Shown piece by piece: positions 1 to 9,800 of a stretch of 64,000 bases of DNA. The notes beneath the pieces are model-generated. The model saw only the letters and a list, made by a program, of their open reading frames with translations. It searched no databases and was not told the DNA's origin. Source of the DNA: Halalkalibacter nanhaiisediminis (GTDB taxonomy: Bacteria > Bacillota > Bacilli > Bacillales > Bacillaceae_D); contig NZ_VLKZ01000001.1 in assembly GCF_007830185.1 (NCBI RefSeq), forward strand, positions 248,001 through 312,000. The letters are read 5' to 3'. The translations under genes and the position numbers were made by a program. Numbering within the stretch: position 1 is the first letter of the stretch; every line of letters begins with the position of its first letter.

Positions 1-24
1 AATCTGCCTTTTTTATCCAACTGG

Positions 25-115
25 AAACGAACCAACTTCTCATAAAATATAGACCAAAAAAGCTCGTTTAGGATGAAGCCTAGACGAGCTTTTTTCATGT
101 GAAGTTGGTTCGTTT
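25..115. repeat. Nested inverted repeat around a terminator
   Basis: A perfect 15-bp inverted repeat (AAACGAACCAACTTC at 25-39, its complement at 101-115) encloses the terminator hairpin at 56-96. The whole could fold into a long cruciform or a two-tier RNA hairpin. There is no coding potential. The outer arms are more than a terminator needs, so this may be a small palindromic element; this is inference. Confidence 0.6.
56..96 (+). terminator. Rho-independent terminator of a gene left of the window
   Basis: The stem AAGCTCGT/ACGAGCTT, extended by TAGG/CCTA, is flanked by A6 and T6. It is therefore usable in both directions and probably ends a gene lying before the window. Confidence 0.75.
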
Positions 116-189
116 TAAGTTGAACAGAAAAAAAGTGTTTTTCATTCTGATTTGAGGGCAGAGGGTCATGAAATGTTAATGACAGAACC

Positions 190-222
190 AAAAAAGACCA
201 CCTGCTTCTTTAGCAGATGATC
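190..222 (-). terminator. Terminator of the NlpC/P60-SLH gene
   Basis: Read on the minus strand, a 9-bp stem (ATCATCTGC with GCAGGTGGT, two G-U pairs) is followed by CTTTTTT just past the stop codon of the 230-1273 gene. Confidence 0.7.
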
Positions 223-229
223 TCCTCTA

Positions 230-1273
230 TTAATGATGAAGAGTCGTATGTAGAATTTTCGAAAATTCAGCACGAGTAACGTGACCTGAAGGACGATATG
301 TACCATCATCAAAGCCTTGAACGATTCCGCTTGCTTGAAGAGCATGGATCTCTTCGTATGCCCAATTTGATTGATCGACATCAGTAAAAGTAGAAGCAGA
401 AGAAGCAGATAATGTTTCTGCATTAACTAGATCAAATGCTTTTGCGAAAAGAACGGCAATTTCTTCACGTGTAACGGGTTGATTCATATTGAATGATCCG
501 CCTTCAATATAAGAGAAATAACCTGCGCGTTCCATTGCTGCAATAGAAGACGCTGACCAGTGATTAGCTGGTACATCACTATAACCAGTCGTACCATCCG
601 AAGTAGGTAAGCTTGTTGCACGAGTAATTAATGCGGCAATTTGAGCACGTGTGACCTTATCATTTGGTGCAAACAGACCGTCGCCGTAACCTGTAATCAT
701 ATTCCCTTTTGAAAGCACCTTTATTTCGTTAAAAGCCCAGTGGGTAGGAAGAACATCACGGTATTCCCCTTCGCCAAGAACACGAGCAGGTTCAGCTTTT
801 TTAACAGCTACCTCAACCGTTTCATCCTTAATCACTCTTTTTGCGCCTAAGTAACGAGATCCCCAGTAGTAAGGATCATTTACTGATGAAATGGTAATTC
901 CATTTGAAGAAGAAGCGTGAATAAATTTGCCATCTCCTACATATATTCCTGAGTGGGATGGACCAGGTTTGTATGTTTCAAAGAAAACCAGATCACCTTT
1001 TTTTAAATCAGACTTTGCAATTGCTCTACCTGTATTGTACTGTTCACTTGCAGTACGAGGCATTGATACACCAACTTGATTCATCACATAACGAATGAAG
1101 CCAGAGCAATCGAAGCCACTTGGAGTCGTTCCGCCGAATCGGTAAGGAACACCTAATTGTTCTTTCGCATAACTTACTACGTTATCTCGCGTACTTGCTT
1201 CTGCTGTGTGCGTCTGAATCACGGTCGTAAATAATAGAGCAAACACGATCATAGGGATAAACTTCCTTAACAT
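230..1273 (-). CDS. SLH-anchored NlpC/P60 peptidoglycan endopeptidase
   Basis: Secreted wall hydrolase of the NlpC/P60 family, predicted to cut peptide bonds in peptidoglycan stems. A signal peptide (about residues 1-25) is followed by the NlpC/P60 domain, with catalytic Cys in FDCSGF and His in SHSGIYVGDG. Three SLH repeats (WAFNEIKVL, WSASSIAAM, WAYEEIHAL) fill the C-terminal half; SLH modules hold proteins to pyruvylated secondary wall polymer. The ATG at 1273 is preferred because GAGGAG lies about 10 nt upstream; a GTG at 1285 would abut that SD directly. The catalytic domain comes first and SLH last, opposite to the S-layer paralogues nearby. It lacks their SYRK motif, so ordinary Sec export is likely. 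Confidence 0.9.
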   Translation of the reverse strand: MLRKFIPMIVFALLFTTVIQTHTAEASTRDNVVSYAKEQLGVPYRFGGTTPSGFDCSGFIRYVMNQVGVSMPRTASEQYNTGRAIAKSDLKKGDLVFFETYKPGPSHSGIYVGDGKFIHASSSNGITISSVNDPYYWGSRYLGAKRVIKDETVEVAVKKAEPARVLGEGEYRDVLPTHWAFNEIKVLSKGNMITGYGDGLFAPNDKVTRAQIAALITRATSLPTSDGTTGYSDVPANHWSASSIAAMERAGYFSYIEGGSFNMNQPVTREEIAVLFAKAFDLVNAETLSASSASTFTDVDQSNWAYEEIHALQASGIVQGFDDGTYRPSGHVTRAEFSKILHTTLHH

Positions 1274-1659
1274 ACTACTATACACTCCTCTTTGAAACTT
1301 CTTAAAAAAATGACAATATCTATATAAATCATGTTTATTTCTTCATGAACTGGGTAAGTACGAGATTTAGTTTATCACAGAATTTTGTCTTTTTATGTTA
1401 CAAGTTGGTAACAAACTCTCTAAATGCAACTATTACATTTTAAAAACTATTAGGTAAAACAAGAAAAAATATTCCCCAATTTTCATAGAAGAAATACGCA
1501 ATGTTTAATGAAAGACTTCGAAAATATGAATGACTACATAAATTTGACAAAACTATTGAAATTTATATAACTTCATGTAAAATAAGACTTAACTGCCTTT
1601 CCTTATTATGAGAGTCATTGTGAAATCTTAGTGCTTTAGCCATAACTTTTTCATAGTGG

Positions 1660-1688
1660 TTGACATTGTTTGGAATGGAAATTATACT
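1660..1688 (+). promoter_or_regulatory. SigA-type promoter of the first S-layer gene
   Basis: A perfect TTGACA (1660-1665), 17-bp spacer and TATACT (1683-1688) give transcription from about 1695 and a leader of roughly 200 nt before the ATG at 1903. A strong promoter with a long leader is typical of S-layer mRNAs. The rest of 1286-1902 is AT-rich with no gene seen. Confidence 0.75.
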
Positions 1689-1902
1689 AATCTTGCAAGT
1701 CTTACACCCTGATATTTACTAATGTTAAAGAGAATAGCGCTATCCGAGTTTTTTTAACAATTAACTCTGAAACGTTCATCCTATTACTATCGAACTTCAA
1801 CGCAGCATGGACCGACCTACTAATCAGATAGTAGACGCTCTTTAGCAATTAGTAGAAATACGTACATTCAATTGTACATAATTTAAAGGAGGATTTACCC
1901 AC

Positions 1903-4629
1903 ATGGCTTATCAACCTAAGTCTTACCGTAAGTTTTTAGCAACATCTGTAACAGCTGCAATGGTAGCTACAGTTGCTGCACCATTCGCAACACCTGCTCA
2001 AGCAGCAGCGAATTTCCCTGATGTACCTGCAACTCACTGGGCTGCAGACGCAATCGATTACCTTGTAGAAAAAGGTGCACTAGAAGGCCGTCCTAATGGT
2101 ACATTTGATCCAGCAGCTTCTATTACTCGTGGTGAAGCAGCTAAGATCCTTGCTATCACTCTTGGTCTTGAAGTAGATTTAAACGCAAAGACAAACTTTG
2201 CTGATGCAGCAAATCACTGGGCTTCTCCATACATCGCAGCGATTCAAGAGCAAACTGAAGATGTAATCAATGGTTATGAGAACGGTACATTCCGTCCAAA
2301 CAACAACATCACTCGTCAAGAAATGGCGAAAATGGTTGTAACTGCTTATGGTCTTGAGCTTAACGAAGAAGCAGATGTATCATTCAATGACAACACTGGC
2401 TGGGGTGCAGAATATGTAAGTGTTCTTGCTAGCCTTGGAATCGTTGAAGGTATCTCAACAGGAACATTTGCTCCTAACGGTCTAGTAACTCGTGCACAAA
2501 CTCCTGTATTCGTTCAACGTACAGAAGTTCCAGAAGTGCGTGTAGAAGTTCCTACAAAAGAACCAGTAGTAGAAGTTCCAGCTGAGCTTGCTGTTTCTTC
2601 TGTAACTGCAGTTAATGATACAAAACTTGAAGTTACGTTCAACAAAGCAGTTGATGCTGATTTAGCAGTTGAAATTGAAAAAAGTGGCAAGCGTTTTATT
2701 GCTTTCCACGGTGGTCAAACTGCAAAGACTTCAGGTGTTATTCAATCTTCAACAATTAGTTTTAATGCGGATCGTACTGTAGCATCTGTTATTCTAGATA
2801 CTATTCCTAATACTGATATTAATTATACTGTTGCATTAATTGATGGTGATAATAATCAAGTTGCATCATTAGTTGCACAGTCTACTGCATCTGTTCTTAA
2901 ACAAGGTGCAACACAACCAGAAATTACTGTTAATGCAGCTCAAGATAAAGTTATCTTAAAGTTCAACGAAAAAATGTCAGCTGCTGCTCTTACAAACGCT
3001 AATTACACAGTTTTTGAAAATAACACTTCGCTAGGATTGTTAACTAATTTTGTAACTGGTGCTGGTCAATGGGTAGATTCAACAGCAAAAACTTCAGTTG
3101 AATTTAAGTTAGACAAAGCTGCTTTAAATAAACTTTTAGCAGGCAAAACGTATAGAATTCAAGTTGCTCCTGCTGTTGAAACAGATAGAGGTACTGCTTT
3201 GTCTGAAACACAAAGAACAATTTCAGTACAAACACCTGCTATTTCAGAAGCACAACCAGTAGCACGAATTGCTCGTGTTGTAAGTTCTACTGAAATTGCT
3301 CTTACATTTGACAAAGACTTAGCTGCTCCAAACTTTAATGCAAGTCAAGTTACTGTAAAAACACCAAGTGGTCAAAATGTTGCTGTAACAGGCGTAACTG
3401 CAGGAACTAATCCAAAAGAACTTCTTGTTACTGTAAGTGGGACATTAGATACAGATTTAACTTATACAATCGATCTTCCTGCAAACGGCGTAGCGAATGC
3501 AGTATTCCCTAATGCTTCAAATAAAGAAACAGTGAATCTTAGAGCACAAGCTCAAGCAGATATTGAAGTACGAAGTGTTTCTGCACGACTTGTTCCTCAA
3601 GTGGACAATAAAAATAAAGCAGATCTTTTGCTTACATTTGACCAACGTGTAGATGTTGCCAATTTTGCAGGCAAAACAGATGGATCAGTTGTAATTAAAG
3701 ATGGCGGAGATACATTTACGTTTACTTCTAATACTAGTGGTGTTGCTTTGTACCCAGGTGATACAACTGGTAAAACAATTATTATTAAAGATGTGAATGC
3801 ATCATTTGCTGATAGTGGAACGGCATTCGTACCAGAAGCTGGTACAACTTATGAAGTTGAGTTGGCAGTAGGTGCTGCGAAAACAGATACTGGTGTTAAG
3901 ACAAACCTAGAAAAACTAAAAACAACTTTAACTGGATTAAGTGTTGCAGCTCCGACGTTAGATAAAGTTCGTCTTGAGTCTGCAGAAAGAATCGTTCTTG
4001 AATTTAAAGAAAATATTGATGCTAGTAACTTAAAAGCATCTGATATTACAGTTAAAGGATATGAAAGATATAGAGGCGGAAACTTCAGTGAACTTATTAA
4101 TCTTAGAGGCGACTCTCAAGTTAAATTTACTGCAAGTGGAAATACATTAACGATTACACCTGCTGTTTCTGATGTTAAATTTGCTACAGAGAATGTTCTT
4201 GATCTTGTACAAATTGCAGCAGATTCAATTAAGAGCAGCGGTAGTGGTGTAGAGAATTTAGCGCTAAATACTGCATCTGTAACAGCTAATAATGTTATTG
4301 ACCGTGCTGCACCTGTTATGATTGGAGCAGTAAAAAATGATGCTGATACACTTGAAATTACTTACAGTGAAGCTGTAGCACTTAAAGGTAGCGATGTACC
4401 TAGATCAGCATTACAATTCACAGTAGAAAATGCAAGCAAAAACGCTCATGGAACTTTTGCTACTGTAGCTGCAGACACAATTTTAGTTGATTTCTCTGAG
4501 GTTGACACATTTAAGTCAGATCTTGATCTTTCAAATGTTAAAGTTGTATACACTAAAAATGCAACTGTAACTGTTCAAGATACAAAAGGTAACGAAGCAA
4601 GTTCACAAACAATTACTGGTATTAAGTAA
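1903..4629 (+). CDS. S-layer protein with three SLH domains (908 aa)
   Basis: Probable major S-layer protein. The N-terminus MAYQPKSYRKFLATS and a hydrophobic stretch to about residue 34 form the signal peptide. Three SLH repeats (about residues 37-200, each with FRPN/FDPA..ITR-type turns) bind secondary wall polymer. From about residue 225 come several Ig-like domains of the SbsA/Big_5 type (for example KLEVTFNKAVD and IALTFDKDLAA). I see no cysteine, as expected for such proteins. AAAGGAGG lies 10 nt upstream of the ATG. The strong promoter, good SD and codon use suggest high expression. The N-terminus resembles B. anthracis Sap and EA1 (SYKK), which need SecA2, and secA2 lies 17 kb away. 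It has its own terminator and is monocistronic. Confidence 0.92.
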   Translation: MAYQPKSYRKFLATSVTAAMVATVAAPFATPAQAAANFPDVPATHWAADAIDYLVEKGALEGRPNGTFDPAASITRGEAAKILAITLGLEVDLNAKTNFADAANHWASPYIAAIQEQTEDVINGYENGTFRPNNNITRQEMAKMVVTAYGLELNEEADVSFNDNTGWGAEYVSVLASLGIVEGISTGTFAPNGLVTRAQTPVFVQRTEVPEVRVEVPTKEPVVEVPAELAVSSVTAVNDTKLEVTFNKAVDADLAVEIEKSGKRFIAFHGGQTAKTSGVIQSSTISFNADRTVASVILDTIPNTDINYTVALIDGDNNQVASLVAQSTASVLKQGATQPEITVNAAQDKVILKFNEKMSAAALTNANYTVFENNTSLGLLTNFVTGAGQWVDSTAKTSVEFKLDKAALNKLLAGKTYRIQVAPAVETDRGTALSETQRTISVQTPAISEAQPVARIARVVSSTEIALTFDKDLAAPNFNASQVTVKTPSGQNVAVTGVTAGTNPKELLVTVSGTLDTDLTYTIDLPANGVANAVFPNASNKETVNLRAQAQADIEVRSVSARLVPQVDNKNKADLLLTFDQRVDVANFAGKTDGSVVIKDGGDTFTFTSNTSGVALYPGDTTGKTIIIKDVNASFADSGTAFVPEAGTTYEVELAVGAAKTDTGVKTNLEKLKTTLTGLSVAAPTLDKVRLESAERIVLEFKENIDASNLKASDITVKGYERYRGGNFSELINLRGDSQVKFTASGNTLTITPAVSDVKFATENVLDLVQIAADSIKSSGSGVENLALNTASVTANNVIDRAAPVMIGAVKNDADTLEITYSEAVALKGSDVPRSALQFTVENASKNAHGTFATVAADTILVDFSEVDTFKSDLDLSNVKVVYTKNATVTVQDTKGNEASSQTITGIK

Positions 4630-4652
4630 TTTGTAGAACGTTATGACATTAT

Positions 4653-4688
4653 GAGAGTTATCGCATTAAGCGGTAACTCTCTTTTTTA
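4653..4688 (+). terminator. Terminator of the 908-aa S-layer gene
   Basis: The stem GAGAGTTATCGC/GCGGTAACTCTC is followed by TTTTTT. Its left arm and loop closely match the terminator of the 824-aa paralogue at 29078-29112. Confidence 0.9.
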
Positions 4689-4816
4689 TGTCATTGCTCT
4701 TCTTTTAATGTCAATTTCGGTAACAGTACATTTTTAAAGATGTTTATCATTTGCATATGGTATAGTAGGTATAATTAAACAGTAGAGGAAAAAGGAATTT
4801 CGAGAGGAGAATAGAT

Positions 4817-6241
4817 GTGAAGAAGTTTGCGATAATGATGCTGAGTGCTAGTCTTTGCTTTTCAATGATACAGCCTGATGTGTTAGCTGATGGTGTAGAG
4901 AAAGAAAAGGATATTTTGTCTGAGGTTGAGAATGTTTCAACGTTAACGATTGATAATGTTGTTGAACGTGGTCTCAAACGACAATCTTTGCTTTTATTGT
5001 TAGGTTATCAAATGGAGATCATCGAAAATCAACAGAATCAAATAATTCGAGATCGTGATAATACGAGCTGGGATTTGGTTGATGCCAAGGATGATCTAGA
5101 TGAAATGAGAGATAGAAGAAATGATTTAAATGAAGGGATTAATGGTCTTAAAGCTCAAATAGAAGCTATTGAAGCAGAGATGGCGAGTGTACAAGAAGAA
5201 CTAGCTGCTCTTGATCCTAACTCGCCAAATTATTCAATCGATTTACTTGAAGGACAGTTAGCTCTTTTACAACAGGAGCTTGCTAGATTGCAATTAACGA
5301 TGACTGAAAGTGAGCTTGAGCAAGCAAAGGGTGGTCTCGATCAGGGGATTGCGGTGTTTGAAGCTCAAATTGAGGCCTTAGAGGACGCGCTTTATCAGCT
5401 TCAACTTGCCATACAACAGCTTAGTTCAGGTAAGATCCAATTGACATTTGAAGTCGAAGAATCGACATTGATGCTAGAAACGATGTTAAAGTCAAACTTT
5501 GTCCAGTTATTATCAACCGAAAAGCAAAATGACTTCACACAACAAGCATTAGATCAAAAGGAAAAAGAAATGAAAAAGATGAAGCGTCAAGTTGAGCTTG
5601 GTCTCGTGTCTGCCTATGAGCTTGAGCAAGCTGAACGTGATTTCGCAAGCCAAAAAAGAGACCTTGAACAGGCAAACAAAGATTTTCAAAGAGAATTAGC
5701 AAAGCTTGCTCTTGATATTGGCGTTCAATACCACGAAGATCTTGAACTTGAGCCTGTATCTGTTACTAGTCTCCGTCCACTTAAATCAAATAATAATATT
5801 GATCAACTCGTAAATAACTCTTATGCGATGCGCAAAGCTGAGCAAGATTTAGCAATGGCCAAATTGGAAGTTGATCATGTTAAAAATAAAAGAGATGTCA
5901 GTTCATATGAAATCAATCAAGCAGAACTAGCTGTTAAAGTAGAAGAAGAGAATATGAGGCAGTTGAAGCGAGATCTAAAGGAGAACATCGATGATCTTTA
6001 TTATGACGCTGCAAAAGCCTATGAAGCGGTTGAAAAGGGGAAACGTGAGCTTCGTTATGCAGAGAGTGATTATAGTAAGTTGAAGCGTCAATATGAAATT
6101 GGTTTAATCTCTGCTTTTGTGTATAATCAAGGTGAAATACAAGTGAAGCAGGCTGCATTTGAACTACAAATGGCAGAATTAAGCTATTATTTATTGCTAG
6201 AGCAAGTAGAAGCGATGCAAAATGGTCTCATTCAGCCGTAA
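4817..6241 (+). CDS. TolC-family (OEP-like) coiled-coil exported protein
   Basis: Secreted protein of the outer-membrane-efflux (TolC, PF02321-like) fold in a Gram-positive. The signal peptide covers about residues 1-25. Two related repeats end in VELGLVSAYELEQAERDF and EIGLISAFVYNQGEIQV, the usual duplicated TolC signature. A long coiled-coil insertion lies at about residues 70-220 (many heptads, AQIEAIEAEM type). There is no SLH or stalk domain. The start is GTG at 4817 after GAGAGGAG. It lies between S-layer genes and 6 kb from an RND adaptor/permease pair; a shared envelope pump is inferred, not shown. Without an outer membrane, its partner layer would have to be the wall or S-layer. The family call is fairly secure, the function unknown. 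Confidence 0.75.
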   Translation: MKKFAIMMLSASLCFSMIQPDVLADGVEKEKDILSEVENVSTLTIDNVVERGLKRQSLLLLLGYQMEIIENQQNQIIRDRDNTSWDLVDAKDDLDEMRDRRNDLNEGINGLKAQIEAIEAEMASVQEELAALDPNSPNYSIDLLEGQLALLQQELARLQLTMTESELEQAKGGLDQGIAVFEAQIEALEDALYQLQLAIQQLSSGKIQLTFEVEESTLMLETMLKSNFVQLLSTEKQNDFTQQALDQKEKEMKKMKRQVELGLVSAYELEQAERDFASQKRDLEQANKDFQRELAKLALDIGVQYHEDLELEPVSVTSLRPLKSNNNIDQLVNNSYAMRKAEQDLAMAKLEVDHVKNKRDVSSYEINQAELAVKVEEENMRQLKRDLKENIDDLYYDAAKAYEAVEKGKRELRYAESDYSKLKRQYEIGLISAFVYNQGEIQVKQAAFELQMAELSYYLLLEQVEAMQNGLIQP

Positions 6242-6261
6242 CCGTAATCATATTATATTGT

Positions 6262-6296
6262 AAGAGGAACCTATTCTGTTTAGGTTCCTCTTTTTT
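6262..6296 (+). terminator. Terminator of the TolC-like gene
   Basis: The 12-bp stem AAGAGGAACCTA/TAGGTTCCTCTT runs into a T tract (T6). Confidence 0.9.
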
Positions 6297-6303
6297 AACG
6301 TTC

Positions 6304-6337
6304 AATGGAAGATGTATAAATAACGAATGATTTACTA
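6304..6337 (-). pseudogene. Fossil of an S-layer gene 3' end
   Basis: These 34 bp match 6905-6938, the coding sequence near the C-terminus of the 1686-aa SLH protein, at 32 of 34 positions with a 25-bp perfect block. On the minus strand both read the same residues (SLFIHLP), so a second C-terminus once lay here and has otherwise been lost. Confidence 0.6.
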
Positions 6338-6375
6338 ACTGCACTTATTTCAACCAAAAAGCAGGAGGAATACCA

Positions 6376-6666
6376 ATGTCTTATAAAACGTCCTTATCTA
6401 AATCTCTTATTCTAACATTAAGTCTTGTCACGGCCGTTTCTGTCATTGAACCAGTCACAACAAAAGCTACGTCTACATATATCCAAGCGCAAACAGATTG
6501 GTATACTGTTGAATTAAATGAGTTATTTAATTAAGGTATTCTTAATGGTCTAAGCTTTCAGTCAAATAAAGAAATTACTCGTGGAGAATTTGCACAATTA
6601 GAAGTGAATTCACTTGGGCTAGGTGGAAATAGTAAAGGAGAGAGTGTTATTAATGTTAAGAAATAA
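6376..6666 (+). pseudogene. Decayed SLH-domain protein gene with in-frame TAA
   Basis: An SD (GGAGG) precedes ATG at 6376, then a signal-peptide-like start (MSYKTSLSKSLILTL) and the beginning of an SLH repeat, DWYTVELNELFN. A TAA at 6532-6534 interrupts, after which the same frame continues as GILNGLSFQSNKEITRGEF, the remaining half of one SLH motif, and stops at 6664. The TAA sits where SLH repeats usually have Lys or another polar residue, so a single AAA-to-TAA change would explain it. Beyond about 96 codons nothing remains of further SLH repeats. A short secreted product of 52 residues is possible but would lack a full domain. Confidence 0.8.
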
Positions 6667-6715
6667 CCAAGAAATTATATAAATTAATACACAAATAAAC
6701 AAATTAAGGTAAAGT

Positions 6716-6753
6716 TAAAAGGCGTGAGCCCAGTACAATACCGAACTCACGCC
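6716..6753 (-). terminator. Terminator of the 1686-aa SLH gene
   Basis: A perfect 8-bp stem GGCGTGAG/CTCACGCC (6721-6728 with 6746-6753) is followed on the minus strand by TTTTAACTTT, about 110 bp after the stop codon. Confidence 0.7.
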
Positions 6754-6861
6754 CTAGAAGCTGCCTACTGAAATAACATGTCTACCTTTTTTGGGCTCAC
6801 TTCATCCTTATTACTAGATTAGAACTTTCTTTTTGTAAATAATAGTTCTTTAGTTAACTCC

Positions 6862-9800
6862 TCATTCTGAACCTGTTTCAACTGCAACCTCAACCTCTGT
6901 GGTAAATGGAAGATGTATAAATAACGAATTGTTTACTATGACCACATTCTCGCTAAACGGATAAATTCCTAGAGACCCCTCATCCTTACGCCAGATCGCA
7001 TCTACGGGTATGCTAATTACATACTCGGTATTGAAATTTAAATTTTCTTCTAACGTAAAGATTAAGCGTCTATCATCTTCTGGATCAATAGCAACATTAG
7101 CAATTTTGTTAATTGCTTCTTTATCGCCGCTTGTTGTTATAGTAAATTGATCAAGGAAATCTTCATGTATGTTTTCAACACTAGTCGAGAAGGTGACCAC
7201 AATGTCTTGCGTTGTCGATATCGCTTCAGATCCATTTTCAATTTCAAACGTTAAAGGAACGAACGGTTGTAAAGTGATTTGTTTTTCTGCAATAATCTGC
7301 CCATCATTAGAAGGATCTACAACGGCTCCATCCACAGTTGACGCTACAATCGTGAAGACTGATCCTGTCACTGCCTCGGAAGAAACAGTTAAAAGACCTG
7401 TCTGTGCATCGATCTGAACACCAGGAACATGATCTTCTTTAATAGACCATGAAACTTCAGCATTATATAATTCACTGTCATATTGGTCTTTTACGATAGC
7501 CGTGTATTGCTCTGTTAACTCTATTGTTTCATCTTCTTTCATGTGTAGTACATTTGGTCCTAAAATATCAACAGTAGATGGAATATTCTCCTCATCATAG
7601 AAAGTATATAAGGAAACAACTTTTACAGTTGATGCACCATCTTTCGTTGAAGCGACAATGGTAAAGGATGTATATGGCTCTGCATCTGGAGAAATAGTGA
7701 CTTCTCCTTCATTGTTAATTTGAACACCATTAATACCATCCTGGTTAACAATCGACCATTGAATATCAGTATTGGCTAATTCATTGCCTTCATTGTCTGT
7801 TACAACTGCTGTATATGAAGTTGTTTGCTCTACGTCCTTGATAGAAATTTCATTTTCTCCAAAAATCTCGATTGTACTAGGTGCTTCTTTTAGGCTAATT
7901 GTTTTTTCTGCTTTCTTATTTCCATCTAATGTTGTAGCGATAATTATAAATGAAGCGTTTGGATCAGCTTCAGCGGAAACGGTCACCACACCCGTATTTT
8001 CATCAATGCTGACACCAGTAATATCTTCTTTAAGCGACCATGTTGCACTTTCTGAAGAACGAATCGGTTGGTCATAACCGTTTTCATCTTTTTCGATTGT
8101 AATAGGACCTGTCCATTGATCGCCGTACTGATCGATAGAAAATAGTTGATATTCAACGGAAGTGTCTGCTGATTTAGATACGACAATTGTCTCTTCTCCA
8201 CCAATCTGAACGCCTGTTTTTTCAGACTCTGTAAAATGGATGTTATCAAGAAGGACAGCTGTTGGATAAGCAGTATCTCCTAAATCCCATGTTTGAAATT
8301 TTAGAGTAACAGGACCTTTGCCAGCATATTCACTTACGTCAAATGTAACCTGTTTCCAACCAGTCATGTATGTGGTGTCATCTCCATTAGGGAATACAAC
8401 ATCAACACGATGGCTACTATCTTCTTCGTACACATAACCGAATTGATCAAATCCTTGACCCCAATAGGATGAGTTAATGGATTCAAAGGCGATAATGACT
8501 TCATTATCATCCACAGTGTCTGCTAACCAATCATTAGAGTAATCATTATTCCCCTGATCAGGGGAATCCTCATATTCTTGTTGTTTATTATCAATGCCAG
8601 TGGATGGACTTGTGCCAATTGTAGCTTCTGCAATTGCTATTTCGGGAAGAACACCTGGAATAATTGTTGCCTTGAATTTATCGTCAAATACTGACCCAAT
8701 AAAGTTCATCGGCTCATTTGATAAAACGTTATAATCCAATTTTAGTGCAGTTACACCTTCCGGAATGACAATCGTTTGGTACATCCAACTATGTCTATTT
8801 CCAATTGCTCCTGGTTTGACTCCAGAAGAGATAATCCCCATTTGATTTCCGTCTGTAGGATAAAGTGTTTGCCAATTAGGATTACTATTTGTCCCTAATT
8901 GAGAAACAGTTCGAACATCCCCAGCGCCGATCCAACCTGCTGTACCATTTTCAAAGCTACCATTGTTGATGCCAGGTGTAATGAGTGTAAGATCTTTATT
9001 TCCTGCAATTTTTAATTCTTGATTGTTAATATTTGCAAATGCTTCCCCTGTTGTTTCACCTTCAAGCAGGTGTTCAAATAATTTGGTTGTTGTTTTGCTT
9101 TGAGAGTTATTTGCATAACCGAAGTAGGTTTGACCTCCACTGTTAATAAATGCCTCTGCCATCGTATCGTTATAGAAGCTCTTATCACTACGATTGTAGA
9201 AAATACTATTAGCATTTTCATTATTATAGTATTCGATAAATGCTGGTGTGATTGCATAATAACCATCAACATTTACAATGCGTCCTGTTTGTAAATCTGC
9301 TTGATAAAGACCAATATTCTCTTCTTTCACTTCTTCACCCGTTAAGAAAACGACTTTTGACTCAGCTGTAGCGAAAATATCGGCTAGTGTTGGAAATGCT
9401 GTTGTTAAATTTTCATTAAATAACGCTTCTCCGTGTGTGTCTAACACGATGAGTCCGTACTGGGCATAGCTTCTGAGTAATTCCACAGTTACTTGAGCAT
9501 CATTTACTCTCGTTACATTAAAGGTAGGATTAGAAGATAACAAATCGTATACACCATCAATTTCATTAGAAGGAAGCGCATTTCCTTGATTTTTGAATGG
9601 AGAAAGAATAAGAGCTTGATAGTTTCCGATACGGTTTGTATTCGTAGCACTCGCGCTTAGTGATGATGCTGTTAAGCTTGCACTTGAAATAGACATGCTG
9701 TTTGCAGAGACTTGAGTATCTTGTTGTAGTGTGACTGCACCCAATGCTCCAGAACTAAGGGCATACCATACTCCATTGCCAGAGTCAGACTTTCCAGCTG

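Noticed and set aside
166-423. Minus-strand frame with a poly-Leu start
   Set aside because: It overlaps the NlpC/P60-SLH gene and its terminator in another frame; the Leu run comes from reading GAAGCAG-type codons out of frame.
7169-8077. Plus-strand frames of 82 and 101 residues inside the 1686-aa gene
   Set aside because: They are antisense shadows with Ser/Val-rich composition mirroring the real gene, without SD or domain; the same holds for the frames at 10316-11536.
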